The notes under the pieces were generated by a model. It worked only from the letters and a program-made list of their open reading frames with translations, was not told where the DNA came from and made no database searches. This document shows, one piece after another, positions 52,311 through 61,434 of a stretch of DNA of 64,000 nt. The translations under genes and the position numbers were made by a program. The DNA is from an uncultured Aquimarina sp. (GTDB lineage Bacteria; Bacteroidota; Bacteroidia; Flavobacteriales; Flavobacteriaceae). Location of the stretch: the NCBI GenBank assembly GCA_947489685.1, contig CANLEM010000001.1:124001-188000 (forward strand), in the 5' to 3' direction. Every line of letters starts with the position of its first letter. Within the stretch, counting starts at the first letter, position 1.

Positions 52311-52373
52311 TAATTGAAATGTGAATTTTAATAAACTGGCCTTAAAGCACTGGTAATCAAGTTATTAATTTTA

Positions 52374-52388
52374 TGGCACAAGATTAGA
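52374..52388 (+). promoter_or_regulatory. Degenerate sigma-54 (-24/-12) promoter of the efflux operon
   Basis: TGGCAC-N5-TAGA, compared with the consensus TGGCAC-N5-TTGC: the -24 half is perfect, the -12 half has two mismatches, including loss of the C. It lies 42 nt before the TolC-type ATG. The match alone is weak; the divergent sigma-54 activator makes it credible. Confidence 0.4.
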
Positions 52389-52429
52389 CTAAGGAATAGC
52401 ATCAAAACATTTTTTAAGTCTTTGAACTA

Positions 52430-53785
52430 ATGAATTACAAAAACAAAATAGTATTTTTTATCTTAATAATAGTGATGAATATCGCAAGCGCTCAAAAAAC
52501 ATGGTCTTTGGATGAGTGTGTAAATTACGCCATAACTAATAATTTACAACTCAATGAGTTTAAATATAATCAAGAAGCGGGTAAAGAAACCTATAGACAA
52601 TCTATAAGAAATTTGTTGCCTAATATTAACGCATCTTCAAGCTATATTAAGAACTTTGGTCGATCAGAGAACCCTAATACTAATCTTTTTGAGAATACAG
52701 AGTTTGTTTCAAATAATTATAATCTCGAAGCACAACTTGATTTGTTTAGAGGTTTTCAAAAAGTAAATACAATAAAGGCTTCAAAATTTTTGTATGCTGC
52801 ATCAAAAGAAGAAACACTTCACCAAAAATATTTATTGGCTTTTAGAGTAATGTCTGCATTTTATGATATTCACTTCATGGAAGGTTTATTAACTATTTCT
52901 AAGGAACAAGAAGAAGTATCAAAAAATAATTTTGATTTGGTTAAAAAACAAGTGGATTTGGGTCAAAAGGCTAAAGCCGATTTGTATGAGGCAGAGTCAG
53001 CTTTACTGGCGGATCAGTTATTAGTTACTCAAAACAAAAATAATCTAATAGCTGCAAAATTAGTTTTAAGACAAGAAATGAATTTGCAAGATGCTATGCC
53101 AATAACTATTGAGTCTTCGGAGGTGGAATTCAATAGCGATGAAATAACTTATAGTAAAGATAGAGATTCTATTTTTAGTAAAGCCAAGAGCTTTATACCT
53201 ATCGTAAAAGCGCAGGAACTTAGAGCCAAGGCAGCTCGAAGAGAATTAGCAGCCACTAGAGGAAGTTTATATCCTTTATTATCCCTAGTAGCTGGATATG
53301 GATCAAGATATGTTGATAATGGTTTTGATGATGCAGGAGAATTGATTCCATTTAATACACAGATAAAAGATAATGCGGCGCAATTTGTAGGTTTTTCAAT
53401 TAATATACCTATTAGTAATGGTTGGTCAAATCATTCACGTGTAAAACAACAAAAAGTAGCTGCCATGCGAGCAGAAAACAATTATAATATTCAAGAACAA
53501 GAATTGTATCAAATTATACAAGAACTTGTTCAAGAAGCTAATGCCTTAGAAACAGAATACCAACAAAGTTCACAAAAAATGGAAGCACAAATATTAACTT
53601 TCGAAATCGCGCAAAAACGATATGAAAGAGGATTGATAAATGCAATAGAACTTAATCAATCAAAAAATTTACTAGCTAATTCTAAAAACGAAAATTTACA
53701 GGTTCAACTAAGATTAAAAGTAAATAAAAGTACATTAGACTTTTATTATGGATTACCTGTGTTTAACATAAATAGAGCACAATAA
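52430..53785 (+). CDS. TolC-family outer-membrane efflux protein
   Basis: 451 aa. Signal peptide ending ASAQ (MNYKNKIVFFILIIVMNIASAQ). Two repeated helical-hairpin halves typical of TolC: WSLDECVNYAITNNLQLNEFKYNQEAGKETYRQSIRNLLPNINAS and the second half from about 240 (IVKAQELRAKAARRELAATRGSLYPLLSLVAGYGSRY). It forms the outer-membrane duct for the adaptor and ABC proteins downstream. First gene of the operon; the adaptor follows after 1 nt. Confidence 0.95.
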   Translation: MNYKNKIVFFILIIVMNIASAQKTWSLDECVNYAITNNLQLNEFKYNQEAGKETYRQSIRNLLPNINASSSYIKNFGRSENPNTNLFENTEFVSNNYNLEAQLDLFRGFQKVNTIKASKFLYAASKEETLHQKYLLAFRVMSAFYDIHFMEGLLTISKEQEEVSKNNFDLVKKQVDLGQKAKADLYEAESALLADQLLVTQNKNNLIAAKLVLRQEMNLQDAMPITIESSEVEFNSDEITYSKDRDSIFSKAKSFIPIVKAQELRAKAARRELAATRGSLYPLLSLVAGYGSRYVDNGFDDAGELIPFNTQIKDNAAQFVGFSINIPISNGWSNHSRVKQQKVAAMRAENNYNIQEQELYQIIQELVQEANALETEYQQSSQKMEAQILTFEIAQKRYERGLINAIELNQSKNLLANSKNENLQVQLRLKVNKSTLDFYYGLPVFNINRAQ

Positions 53786-53786
53786 G

Positions 53787-55037
53787 ATGGATATAAAAAT
53801 TGAAAAGAAAAAAGGACTAAGACCAAAACATTATGGATTTATTGTTATTGGTTTGTTATTACTTTTTATGGGTTATAAAATAGCAACAGGAAACTCTACA
53901 TCAACATTTAGAACCGAGAAAGAGAAACTTTCTATAGGAGAAGTTTCTTTTGGAAAATTTGATGACTATATTACAATTAATGGAGTTGTTGCACCTATAA
54001 GTACGATCTATATGGATGCTTACGAAGGAGGACGGGTTACCGAAAAATTAATTGAAGAAGGGACAATGGTCAAAAAAGGAGACATTATTTTGAAACTAGA
54101 AAATAGAGCATTGTATGAGCAAATACTCGCTAGTGAAAATAACTTAGCTTTGAAACAGAATGATTTACGTTCTACTAAACTTACCTTCGATTCAAGACAA
54201 GTTGCAGGAAAAAAAGACCTGGTAAATTCGAAATATGAATTACAAAAACTAAAAAGAAATTATGAGCAAAACAAAACGCTGTTTGAAGATGAATTAATAT
54301 CAAAAGAAGAATATCTTATTGCCAAAGAGAATTATGAATTATCAAAACAACAATTCGATATTATTAAGGTACAAACGGATCAAGACAATGTGCTGCGTAA
54401 AACTTCTCTAAGTGAATTAGATGCCGATTTGGCAAGAATGAAAAAAACCCTTTCCATGGTATATGAACGCATAGATCACCTTAATGTAAGAGCACCAGCC
54501 GATGGTCAATTAGGGTTTCTTGATGCCGAAATAGGTCAAAATATTCAACAAGGACAAAGAATAGGTCAAATTAACGTACTTACTGATTATAAGATTGAAG
54601 CTACTATTGATGAGCACTATATAGATAGGGTGAAAAGAGATTTAACTGCTATTCTGGATCGTAATGGTAAAGAATATCAATTGAGATTACGTAAAGTATA
54701 CCCAGAAGTAAGAAATGGTAAGTTTAAAGTAGATTTGGTTTTTGTAGATAAAAAACCTGAGACTATTAGATCGGGTCAAACCTATAATCTTAAACTACAA
54801 TTGGGAGCATCAAATGAAGGCTTACTATTACCTAAAGGAGGCTTTTTTCAGAGTACAGGTGGGCAATGGATTTTTGTGGTAGATGCTACTGGAGGTGTTG
54901 CTAGAAAAAGATCAATCCGAGTAGGTAAACAAAACTCTAGATATTATGAATTATTAGAAGGTTTGGAGTCAGGAGAACAAGTGATCACCTCTAATTATGA
55001 TAGTTTTGGAGATGCTGAAAAAATCATATTAAAATAA
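53787..55037 (+). CDS. Periplasmic adaptor (HlyD/MacA-type membrane fusion protein)
   Basis: 416 aa. One N-terminal membrane segment (about 14-30). Lipoyl-like half motif TEKLIEEGTMVKKGDIILKLE, a long coiled-coil hairpin (about 105-225) and the second half NVRAPADGQLGFLDAEIGQNIQQGQRIGQI. The C-terminal barrel ends SGEQVITSNYDSFGDAEKI. It joins the ABC transporter in the inner membrane to the TolC-type duct. Confidence 0.95.
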   Translation: MDIKIEKKKGLRPKHYGFIVIGLLLLFMGYKIATGNSTSTFRTEKEKLSIGEVSFGKFDDYITINGVVAPISTIYMDAYEGGRVTEKLIEEGTMVKKGDIILKLENRALYEQILASENNLALKQNDLRSTKLTFDSRQVAGKKDLVNSKYELQKLKRNYEQNKTLFEDELISKEEYLIAKENYELSKQQFDIIKVQTDQDNVLRKTSLSELDADLARMKKTLSMVYERIDHLNVRAPADGQLGFLDAEIGQNIQQGQRIGQINVLTDYKIEATIDEHYIDRVKRDLTAILDRNGKEYQLRLRKVYPEVRNGKFKVDLVFVDKKPETIRSGQTYNLKLQLGASNEGLLLPKGGFFQSTGGQWIFVVDATGGVARKRSIRVGKQNSRYYELLEGLESGEQVITSNYDSFGDAEKIILK

Positions 55038-55055
55038 ATTTAAAACAAACAAAAA

Positions 55056-55751
55056 ATGATACAGATAGAAAATTTAAAGAAGAGTTTTAGAACCGAAGAA
55101 GTTGAAACTCTAGCCTTGAATAATGTAAATTTAAAAGTAGGTGATGGAGAATTTGTAGCAATTATGGGACCGTCAGGGTGTGGAAAATCTACTTTGCTAA
55201 ACATTATCGGGATGTTGGATAACCCCACAGAAGGGAGTTATCATTTTAGTGGTCATGAAGTTGGCGGTTTAAAAGAAAACCAACGAACTCAAATTCGTAA
55301 AGGAAATCTTGGGTTTGTATTTCAAAGCTTTAACCTAATCGATGAACTAACAGTTTTTGAAAACGTTGAACTTCCTCTAATATATCTTAATATGAAGAAA
55401 AGTGATAGAGAGCAAAAGGTAAGAGCAGTACTTGAACGAATGAAAATTGCACATCGCGAAAAACATTTCCCACAACAACTTTCAGGAGGTCAACAACAAC
55501 GAGTTGCAATTGCTCGAGCTGTAGTGACTAATGCAAAATTGATCCTTGCCGATGAACCAACAGGTAACCTTGATTCTAAGAATGGAATCGAAGTAATGAA
55601 CCTGCTTACAGAGCTTAATCAAGAAGGAACAACTATTGTTATGGTAACCCACTCTGATCGAGATTCTCATTATGCGCACAGAATCATTAACCTATTTGAT
55701 GGGCAAATTGTAACCGAAAGTCAGAATAAGCCTTTTGAAGTAAATGCGTAA
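55056..55751 (+). CDS. MacB/LolD-type ABC transporter ATP-binding protein
   Basis: 231 aa. Walker [12 protein letters not shown]-loop [22 protein letters not shown], signature [14 protein letters not shown], Walker [13 protein letters not shown] and H-loop [13 protein letters not shown]. The [19 protein letters not shown] region is typical of the LolD/MacB group. It is the only ATPase in the operon and should serve all the permeases downstream. Confidence 0.96.
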   Translation: MIQIENLKKSFRTEEVETLALNNVNLKVGDGEFVAIMGPSGCGKSTLLNIIGMLDNPTEGSYHFSGHEVGGLKENQRTQIRKGNLGFVFQSFNLIDELTVFENVELPLIYLNMKKSDREQKVRAVLERMKIAHREKHFPQQLSGGQQQRVAIARAVVTNAKLILADEPTGNLDSKNGIEVMNLLTELNQEGTTIVMVTHSDRDSHYAHRIINLFDGQIVTESQNKPFEVNA

Positions 55752-55778
55752 TCTATTTAACACACAAAAAATGAAATC

Positions 55779-56522
55779 ATGGTAAGAGTATTGATCTATA
55801 TTTTAGCATTTATTTTGTCTATGGCTACTAGTTATAGTCAAGAGAAAATCGAAGTTTCCCATTTTGATAAGGCAATCATAAGCCCACATATTCAAGTGAA
55901 ATTTATACAAGCAAATAGAGAAAGTGTGGTTATCGAAAATTCTAAAGTAGCTCGTGAAAAAATTAATATCGAAAACGAAGGAAAAACACTTAGAATATAT
56001 CTAGATGGTGCCAAAATGATTACCAAAAATGTAAAGGTAGATCATAGTAAATGGAATAATCAAAGGAAATCCTTGTATAAAGGAACACAAGTAACGGCTA
56101 TAGTTTACTATAAAGATATCGAAGAACTTTCGGTTAGAGGTGAAGAAATCATTTTATGCGAAAGCCCAATAAAAAAAGATGATTTCAAATTAAAAATATA
56201 TGGAGAGCCTAAAATCACTATAAATTATTTAACTGCAAAATCACTTCAAGTATCCATGTATGGTTCAAGCTATTTAGAAATTAAAGAAGGAATTGTTAAT
56301 ACTCAAAAATATACCGTTTATGGAGAAGGTGAAGTAAATAGTTTAGGGTTAAATAATGAGAACACCAAAATAACTGCTTACGGCGAAGGAAATTTTAGAG
56401 TTAATGTTTCGGATAATTTAAAAGTAACGGCTTTTGGCGAGGCTAAGGTAGCGTATAACGGAAATCCATCAATAAATAAAGGAATCATTATAGGAAAAGC
56501 TAGAATTAAAAGAATGAACTAA
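55779..56522 (+). CDS. Exported head-GIN domain (DUF2807) protein
   Basis: 247 aa. Signal peptide ending SYSQ (MVRVLIYILAFILSMATSYSQ). The rest is a right-handed beta-helix-like repeat (VSHFDKAIISPHIQVKFIQANRESVVIENS, LSVRGEEIILCES, FKLKIYGEPKITINYLTAKSLQVSMYGSSYLEI), the pattern of DUF2807. Repeats of the form (V/T)xxYGEG or AFGEA occur in the C-terminal half. Function unknown; its place between the ATPase and permeases suggests an envelope role in the same stress response. Confidence 0.85.
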   Translation: MVRVLIYILAFILSMATSYSQEKIEVSHFDKAIISPHIQVKFIQANRESVVIENSKVAREKINIENEGKTLRIYLDGAKMITKNVKVDHSKWNNQRKSLYKGTQVTAIVYYKDIEELSVRGEEIILCESPIKKDDFKLKIYGEPKITINYLTAKSLQVSMYGSSYLEIKEGIVNTQKYTVYGEGEVNSLGLNNENTKITAYGEGNFRVNVSDNLKVTAFGEAKVAYNGNPSINKGIIIGKARIKRMN

Positions 56523-56568
56523 AAAACAGATCAAGAACTACTTTCATCATCATCAAAAACGATTAGTT

Positions 56569-58959
56569 ATGTTTAAGAATTATATCAAAATAGCCTGGAG
56601 AAACCTCATCAAAAACAAAGTGTATTCTGGCATTAATATTATTGGATTGGCTATCGGTTTAACGGCGGGCTTTCTGATATTGTCGTTTGTAAATTTTGAA
56701 CGTAGTTATGATAAATTTCATACTAAGGGAGACAATATTTACAGAGTAGTTGCCGATCTTAAAACACCAACAGGTGTTATGACCGATAACCGACCATCAT
56801 GTGCTGTCCCTCCTCATTTAGAAGAAGAGTTTCCTGAGATCATTTCGGCTGTTCGATTTATGACGTTGAAGTTATCTGTAAGAAAAAACAACACAAAATT
56901 AATCGAAAGTAAAGCCGCTGCTGCTGATAGAGCTTTTTTCGAAATGTTTGATTTTAAATTACTTCAGGGCGATAAAAAAAATGCACTTAAAGAACCTTAT
57001 AGTGTAGTGCTAACTAAGGCTACAGCACAGAAGTATTTTGGAGATGAACCCGCTATAGGACAAACCTTAAAAATTAAAGATGAAGACATTAAGGACTTAA
57101 GCTTTACGGTTACCGGAATCATGGACGAGATTCCTGAAAACTCTCAAATCAAATCCAACTTCATTATTTCAATGACTACTTATAGTCAAGGAGTATATAC
57201 CAGTATAGATAATGCTTGGGGTTTGTACGACCCATCAGCTTATATTCTAGTACATCCTAACACAGATCCTAAACAACTAGAAGCTAAATTTCCTGATTTT
57301 TTAGAACGTAATTCTGGAGATATGATGAGAGAAGGAAAGCTATTTGTTTCGCTGTTTTTAGAACCTTTGGAAGAGGTGTACTTATATTCTTCGAGAGGCG
57401 GGGATTATAGTGGTGATATTAGCATGATTTATGTGTTTTCTATTATCGCAATTTTTATTTTGTTAATTGCCTGTATCAATTTTATTAATCTTACAACCGC
57501 ACGTTCGGTAGAACGAGCCAAAGAAGTAGGAGTGCGTAAAGTGATAGGGGCCGAAAAAAGGCAAATTTCACTACAGTTTGTAGGTGAATCTGTAATCATA
57601 AGTCTCATTGCTTTTGTAATCACAATCGTATTAACAGCATTGGTGCTACCAACATTTAATGAGCTGGCGGGAAAAACCATTAGCGAAGGTATATTCTTTA
57701 ATCCTTTCGAACTGTTTTATCTTTTTTTAATTGCTATCTCTATTGGTATTTTTGCGGGAATATACCCCGCTTTCGTGTTATCCTCATTTAAACCAATACA
57801 TGTTCTTAAAGGAAGTTTTTCTACAGGTAAAAAAGGTGTTGCATTGCGTAAAGGATTAGTAATCACTCAATTTACAATTTCTATAGCATTAATTATAGGA
57901 ACGATTATTATCTATAACCAAATGCATTTTATGCGTAATCAAGAGTTAGGATTTAATAAAAATCATACGATTATGCTCCCGGTAACCGTTTCATCGCCAC
58001 AACAAGAACTAAAAGATAATATTGATGATGTTTCTGGAGTATTATCTACAACCCTTGCTTCAACTGCACCTGGAGTATATAATAACTCGGCCTATTCGAT
58101 CATCCAAAACAGTATTGGAGAAGGACAAGTAGCTAACATTAATGCATATTTTGTTGACCATGACTTTATACCACAGTTTGGATTAAAAATGGTGGCCGGA
58201 AGAGAATTCTCTCGAGAATTTGTTACCGATTCGGCAGAAGGGATGATTATTAATGAAAAAGCTGCCCAGTTATTAGGATACATCACTCCCAAAGATGCGC
58301 TGGGAGCGAGCTTTTCTCAGTGGGGTAAGAACGGTCGTATCATAGGAGTTGTACAAGATTTTCACTTTAAATCTTTAGAAGAAAATATACAGCCTCTTAC
58401 CATTACCATAAAACCAGATGAGACAGATTTATTGGCTATTAAAATTAGTGATCAAAATGTACCACAGGTACTAGCAGAAATTCAAGCTAAATGGGAACGT
58501 ATTTTACCCAATGATTCATTTGATTACTATTTTCTTGACGAAGAGTTTGATAAACAATATCGTGCTCAGGATCGTTTTGGAAACTTATTTTTAAACTTTG
58601 CTGTTCTTGCAATTTTAATTTCTTGTCTGGGATTACTAGGTCTTGCAGCCTATACTATACTACAACGAAAACGTGAAATCGGAGTGCGAAAAGTACTAGG
58701 AGCCACGGTTACAGAAGTTGTAAAGTTACTCTCTAAAGATTTTTTAAAACTAGTTACAATCGCATTTTTAATAGCATCTCCTATTGCCTGGTATATTATG
58801 AATGATTGGTTATCTGATTTTGCATATAGAATAAATATTCAGTGGTGGATGTTTTTATTAGCGGGAACCTGTGCCTTGATTATTGCATTAGCAACGGTTA
58901 GTTTTCATGCCATTAAGGCTTCGATGGCTAATCCGGTGAAGAGTCTTCGAACCGAATAA
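56569..58959 (+). CDS. MacB/FtsX-type ABC permease 1
   Basis: 796 aa. N-terminal membrane segment (IKIAWRNLIKNKVYSGINIIGLAIGLTAGFLILSFV), MacB-like periplasmic domain, then FtsX membrane blocks at about 285-420 (IACINFINLTTARSVERAKEVGVRKVIGAEK) and at 680-790 (GLLGLAAYTILQRKREIGVRKVLGATVTEVV). Two FtsX units in one chain. Ends NPVKSLRTE, as do its neighbours. It should couple to the upstream ATPase and push substrate through the adaptor and duct. Confidence 0.95.
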   Translation: MFKNYIKIAWRNLIKNKVYSGINIIGLAIGLTAGFLILSFVNFERSYDKFHTKGDNIYRVVADLKTPTGVMTDNRPSCAVPPHLEEEFPEIISAVRFMTLKLSVRKNNTKLIESKAAAADRAFFEMFDFKLLQGDKKNALKEPYSVVLTKATAQKYFGDEPAIGQTLKIKDEDIKDLSFTVTGIMDEIPENSQIKSNFIISMTTYSQGVYTSIDNAWGLYDPSAYILVHPNTDPKQLEAKFPDFLERNSGDMMREGKLFVSLFLEPLEEVYLYSSRGGDYSGDISMIYVFSIIAIFILLIACINFINLTTARSVERAKEVGVRKVIGAEKRQISLQFVGESVIISLIAFVITIVLTALVLPTFNELAGKTISEGIFFNPFELFYLFLIAISIGIFAGIYPAFVLSSFKPIHVLKGSFSTGKKGVALRKGLVITQFTISIALIIGTIIIYNQMHFMRNQELGFNKNHTIMLPVTVSSPQQELKDNIDDVSGVLSTTLASTAPGVYNNSAYSIIQNSIGEGQVANINAYFVDHDFIPQFGLKMVAGREFSREFVTDSAEGMIINEKAAQLLGYITPKDALGASFSQWGKNGRIIGVVQDFHFKSLEENIQPLTITIKPDETDLLAIKISDQNVPQVLAEIQAKWERILPNDSFDYYFLDEEFDKQYRAQDRFGNLFLNFAVLAILISCLGLLGLAAYTILQRKREIGVRKVLGATVTEVVKLLSKDFLKLVTIAFLIASPIAWYIMNDWLSDFAYRINIQWWMFLLAGTCALIIALATVSFHAIKASMANPVKSLRTE

Positions 58960-58981
58960 AAATCATCAAAAAACGACAATC

Positions 58982-61414
58982 ATGTTTAAGAATCATTTAA
59001 AAATAGCATGGAGAAACATTGGTAAAGATAAAATGTTCACTACCATTAAAATAGGAGGTTTTGCAATTGGTATAGCTGCATGTATACTTATCTTTTTATT
59101 CATCAGAAATGAGATAAGTTATGACACTTATAACACCAAAAAGGATCAGGCATACCGCGTTATTGGAGAAATTATGTTTAACGGAGAAAAAACACGACAT
59201 GTATTTTTCCCCTCTCCTTTTTCAAAAGCACTTAGCAATGATTATCCCGAAATCGAAAAATCTGGTAGATTCCTTAAACATGAATTGCTAAGTCCAGTTG
59301 GTAAAGAATTAAGAACAATAGATCAAACTCAAAGCACCTTTGAAGATGAGTTTGTATTTGTAGACCCTAGTTTACTGGACATATTGGATATTCCTTTGAT
59401 TCTTGGAAATAGAGAAAATGCGCTATCCGCTCCAAATTCGATTGTTATTTCAAAACGAAAAGCTGATAAGTATTTCCCAGACGGAAACGCTTTGGGTAAA
59501 CTGATCATACTAGATGATGATATCGATAATCCTTATACCATTGGTGGAGTAATGGAGGCTACTTCTACAAATTCTCATTTCAAATATGATTTCTTAATTA
59601 CTAAAGCCCATCATGAATTTTGGGAAGGAGAAAGTACGAATTGGTTATCTAGTAATTATGCCAATTATGTGCTATTAAAATCAGATGTCGATGTTGCTGC
59701 TCTCGAGAAAAAGTTAATGCAAATCTTTGACAAATATGCGGCCCCTGCATTGCAGGGTAATGCTTCTGAAAAAGAAATACAAGAGATGCGTAATAGCTCT
59801 CGATTTATTTTACAACCTATTACAGATATTCATTTACGATCTGTAAATATTCATGATAACTTATCACATAGTGATATACGCTTTGTATGGTTGTTTGGTG
59901 GGATCGCTATTTTTATTCTCATTTTGGCCTGCATTAATTTCATTAACCTTTCTACGGCAAAATCTGCCAATAGAGCAAAAGAAGTGGGGCTTCGCAAAAC
60001 GGTAGGAGCTTTTAGACTAAGTTTAATTACTCAATTTTTGATAGAGTCAATAATATTTAGTTGTATATCATTTGCTTTAGGCGTGTTGTTGGCTTGGATA
60101 TTATTGCCTTTTTTTAATGAGATTGCATCCAAAGAACTATATATGCCATGGGACGATTTTTGGTTTTTACCAGTGATAACCGTTGTATCGATTGTAGTAG
60201 GGATTATCGCCGGAATATATCCATCATTTTATCTATCATCATTTAAACCTGTTGATGTACTAAAAGGAAGCTTGAGTTCAGGAAGCAAGAGTAGAAGCTT
60301 ACGAAGTGGATTAGTCATTTTTCAATTTTCGGTATCCGTGATTCTTTTAATAGGCACTCTCGTAATCTATCGACAAATGGATTACATTCTTAATAAAGAA
60401 TTAGGGTATAACAAAGATCAGGTCCTTATTATAAAAGGTACCAATTCCCTTGGTGATAAAGTAATGACTTTTAAAGAAGAGTTACTATCTCTTTCTGGGA
60501 TAAATCAGGTTTCGATTAGTGATTATTTACCGATTACCGAAACCAAAAGAAATAGTAATTCTTTTTGGAAAGAAGGTCTCGTAGGAGAAAATAAAGGTAT
60601 TGCCGGTCAAATGTGGAGGGTCGATGAAGATTATATCAAAACACTTGGTATGAAACTAGAAAAAGGAAGAGATTTTTCTATAAACAGAAGTAATGATATA
60701 GAAAGTGGAGCAATAATTAATCAAAAAATGGTAGAACAATTGGGGTTGATTAACCCTGTAGGTAAAAAGATCACCAACGGAGGTCAAACCTTCGAAGTAA
60801 TAGGAGTTGTAGAAAATTTTCATTTCGATTCATTAAAAGAATCAATTTTACCACTTTGTATGGCCATAGGAAATAGCTCTTCTATTGTTTCTGCTAGAAT
60901 GGACACCGATAGTTCAGAAAACCTTATAAAATCCGTTACCACTATTTGGAACAAATTATCTCCAAATCAAAGCATCAGGTACACATTTTTAGACCAAAGG
61001 TTTGCGGTAATGCATAAGGATATTCGTAGGTTAGGAATCATCTTTAATAGTTTTGCACTTTTTGCATTGTTTGTCGCTTGTTTGGGTTTATTTGCCTTAT
61101 CTGCATTTATGGTAGAACAGCGGAATAAAGAAATAAGTATCCGAATGGTACTCGGAGCTTCTCACTTCACTATCTACAAATTGCTTAGTACTGATTTTTT
61201 GAAACTAGTGAGTATATCCGTAGTAGTTGCATCACCTATTGCCTGGTTTGTAATGCGTAGATGGTTAGAAGATTTTGCGTATAAAGTTACTCTTAATTGG
61301 CAGATTTTTGTTTGGTGCGCAATATTGGTTACAATTATAGCAATTCTTACAGTGAGTTATCAATCTATAAGAGCAACATTTATAAAACCATTAAAAAGTT
61401 TAAGAACAGAATAA
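58982..61414 (+). CDS. MacB/FtsX-type ABC permease 2
   Basis: 810 aa, same architecture as its neighbour (HLKIAWRNIGKDKMFTTIKIGGFAIGIAACILIFLF; INFINLSTAKSANRAKEVGLRKTVGAFR; AFMVEQRNKEISIRMVLGASHFTIY) and end KPLKSLRTE. Paralogous but diverged. It begins 22 nt after the first permease. Confidence 0.95.
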   Translation: MFKNHLKIAWRNIGKDKMFTTIKIGGFAIGIAACILIFLFIRNEISYDTYNTKKDQAYRVIGEIMFNGEKTRHVFFPSPFSKALSNDYPEIEKSGRFLKHELLSPVGKELRTIDQTQSTFEDEFVFVDPSLLDILDIPLILGNRENALSAPNSIVISKRKADKYFPDGNALGKLIILDDDIDNPYTIGGVMEATSTNSHFKYDFLITKAHHEFWEGESTNWLSSNYANYVLLKSDVDVAALEKKLMQIFDKYAAPALQGNASEKEIQEMRNSSRFILQPITDIHLRSVNIHDNLSHSDIRFVWLFGGIAIFILILACINFINLSTAKSANRAKEVGLRKTVGAFRLSLITQFLIESIIFSCISFALGVLLAWILLPFFNEIASKELYMPWDDFWFLPVITVVSIVVGIIAGIYPSFYLSSFKPVDVLKGSLSSGSKSRSLRSGLVIFQFSVSVILLIGTLVIYRQMDYILNKELGYNKDQVLIIKGTNSLGDKVMTFKEELLSLSGINQVSISDYLPITETKRNSNSFWKEGLVGENKGIAGQMWRVDEDYIKTLGMKLEKGRDFSINRSNDIESGAIINQKMVEQLGLINPVGKKITNGGQTFEVIGVVENFHFDSLKESILPLCMAIGNSSSIVSARMDTDSSENLIKSVTTIWNKLSPNQSIRYTFLDQRFAVMHKDIRRLGIIFNSFALFALFVACLGLFALSAFMVEQRNKEISIRMVLGASHFTIYKLLSTDFLKLVSISVVVASPIAWFVMRRWLEDFAYKVTLNWQIFVWCAILVTIIAILTVSYQSIRATFIKPLKSLRTE

Positions 61415-61434
61415 ACCATCTAAAAACTATAGTT

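Noticed and set aside
52337-52351. Second TGGC..GC sequence (TGGCCTTAAAGCA) as a sigma-54 promoter
   Set aside because: The GG-to-GC spacing is three bases too short; the site at 52374 fits better.
61297-61434. 46-codon N-terminal extension of permease 3
   Set aside because: It overlaps the end of permease 2 and lacks family character; the ATG at 61435 gives the same N-terminus as the sister permeases.
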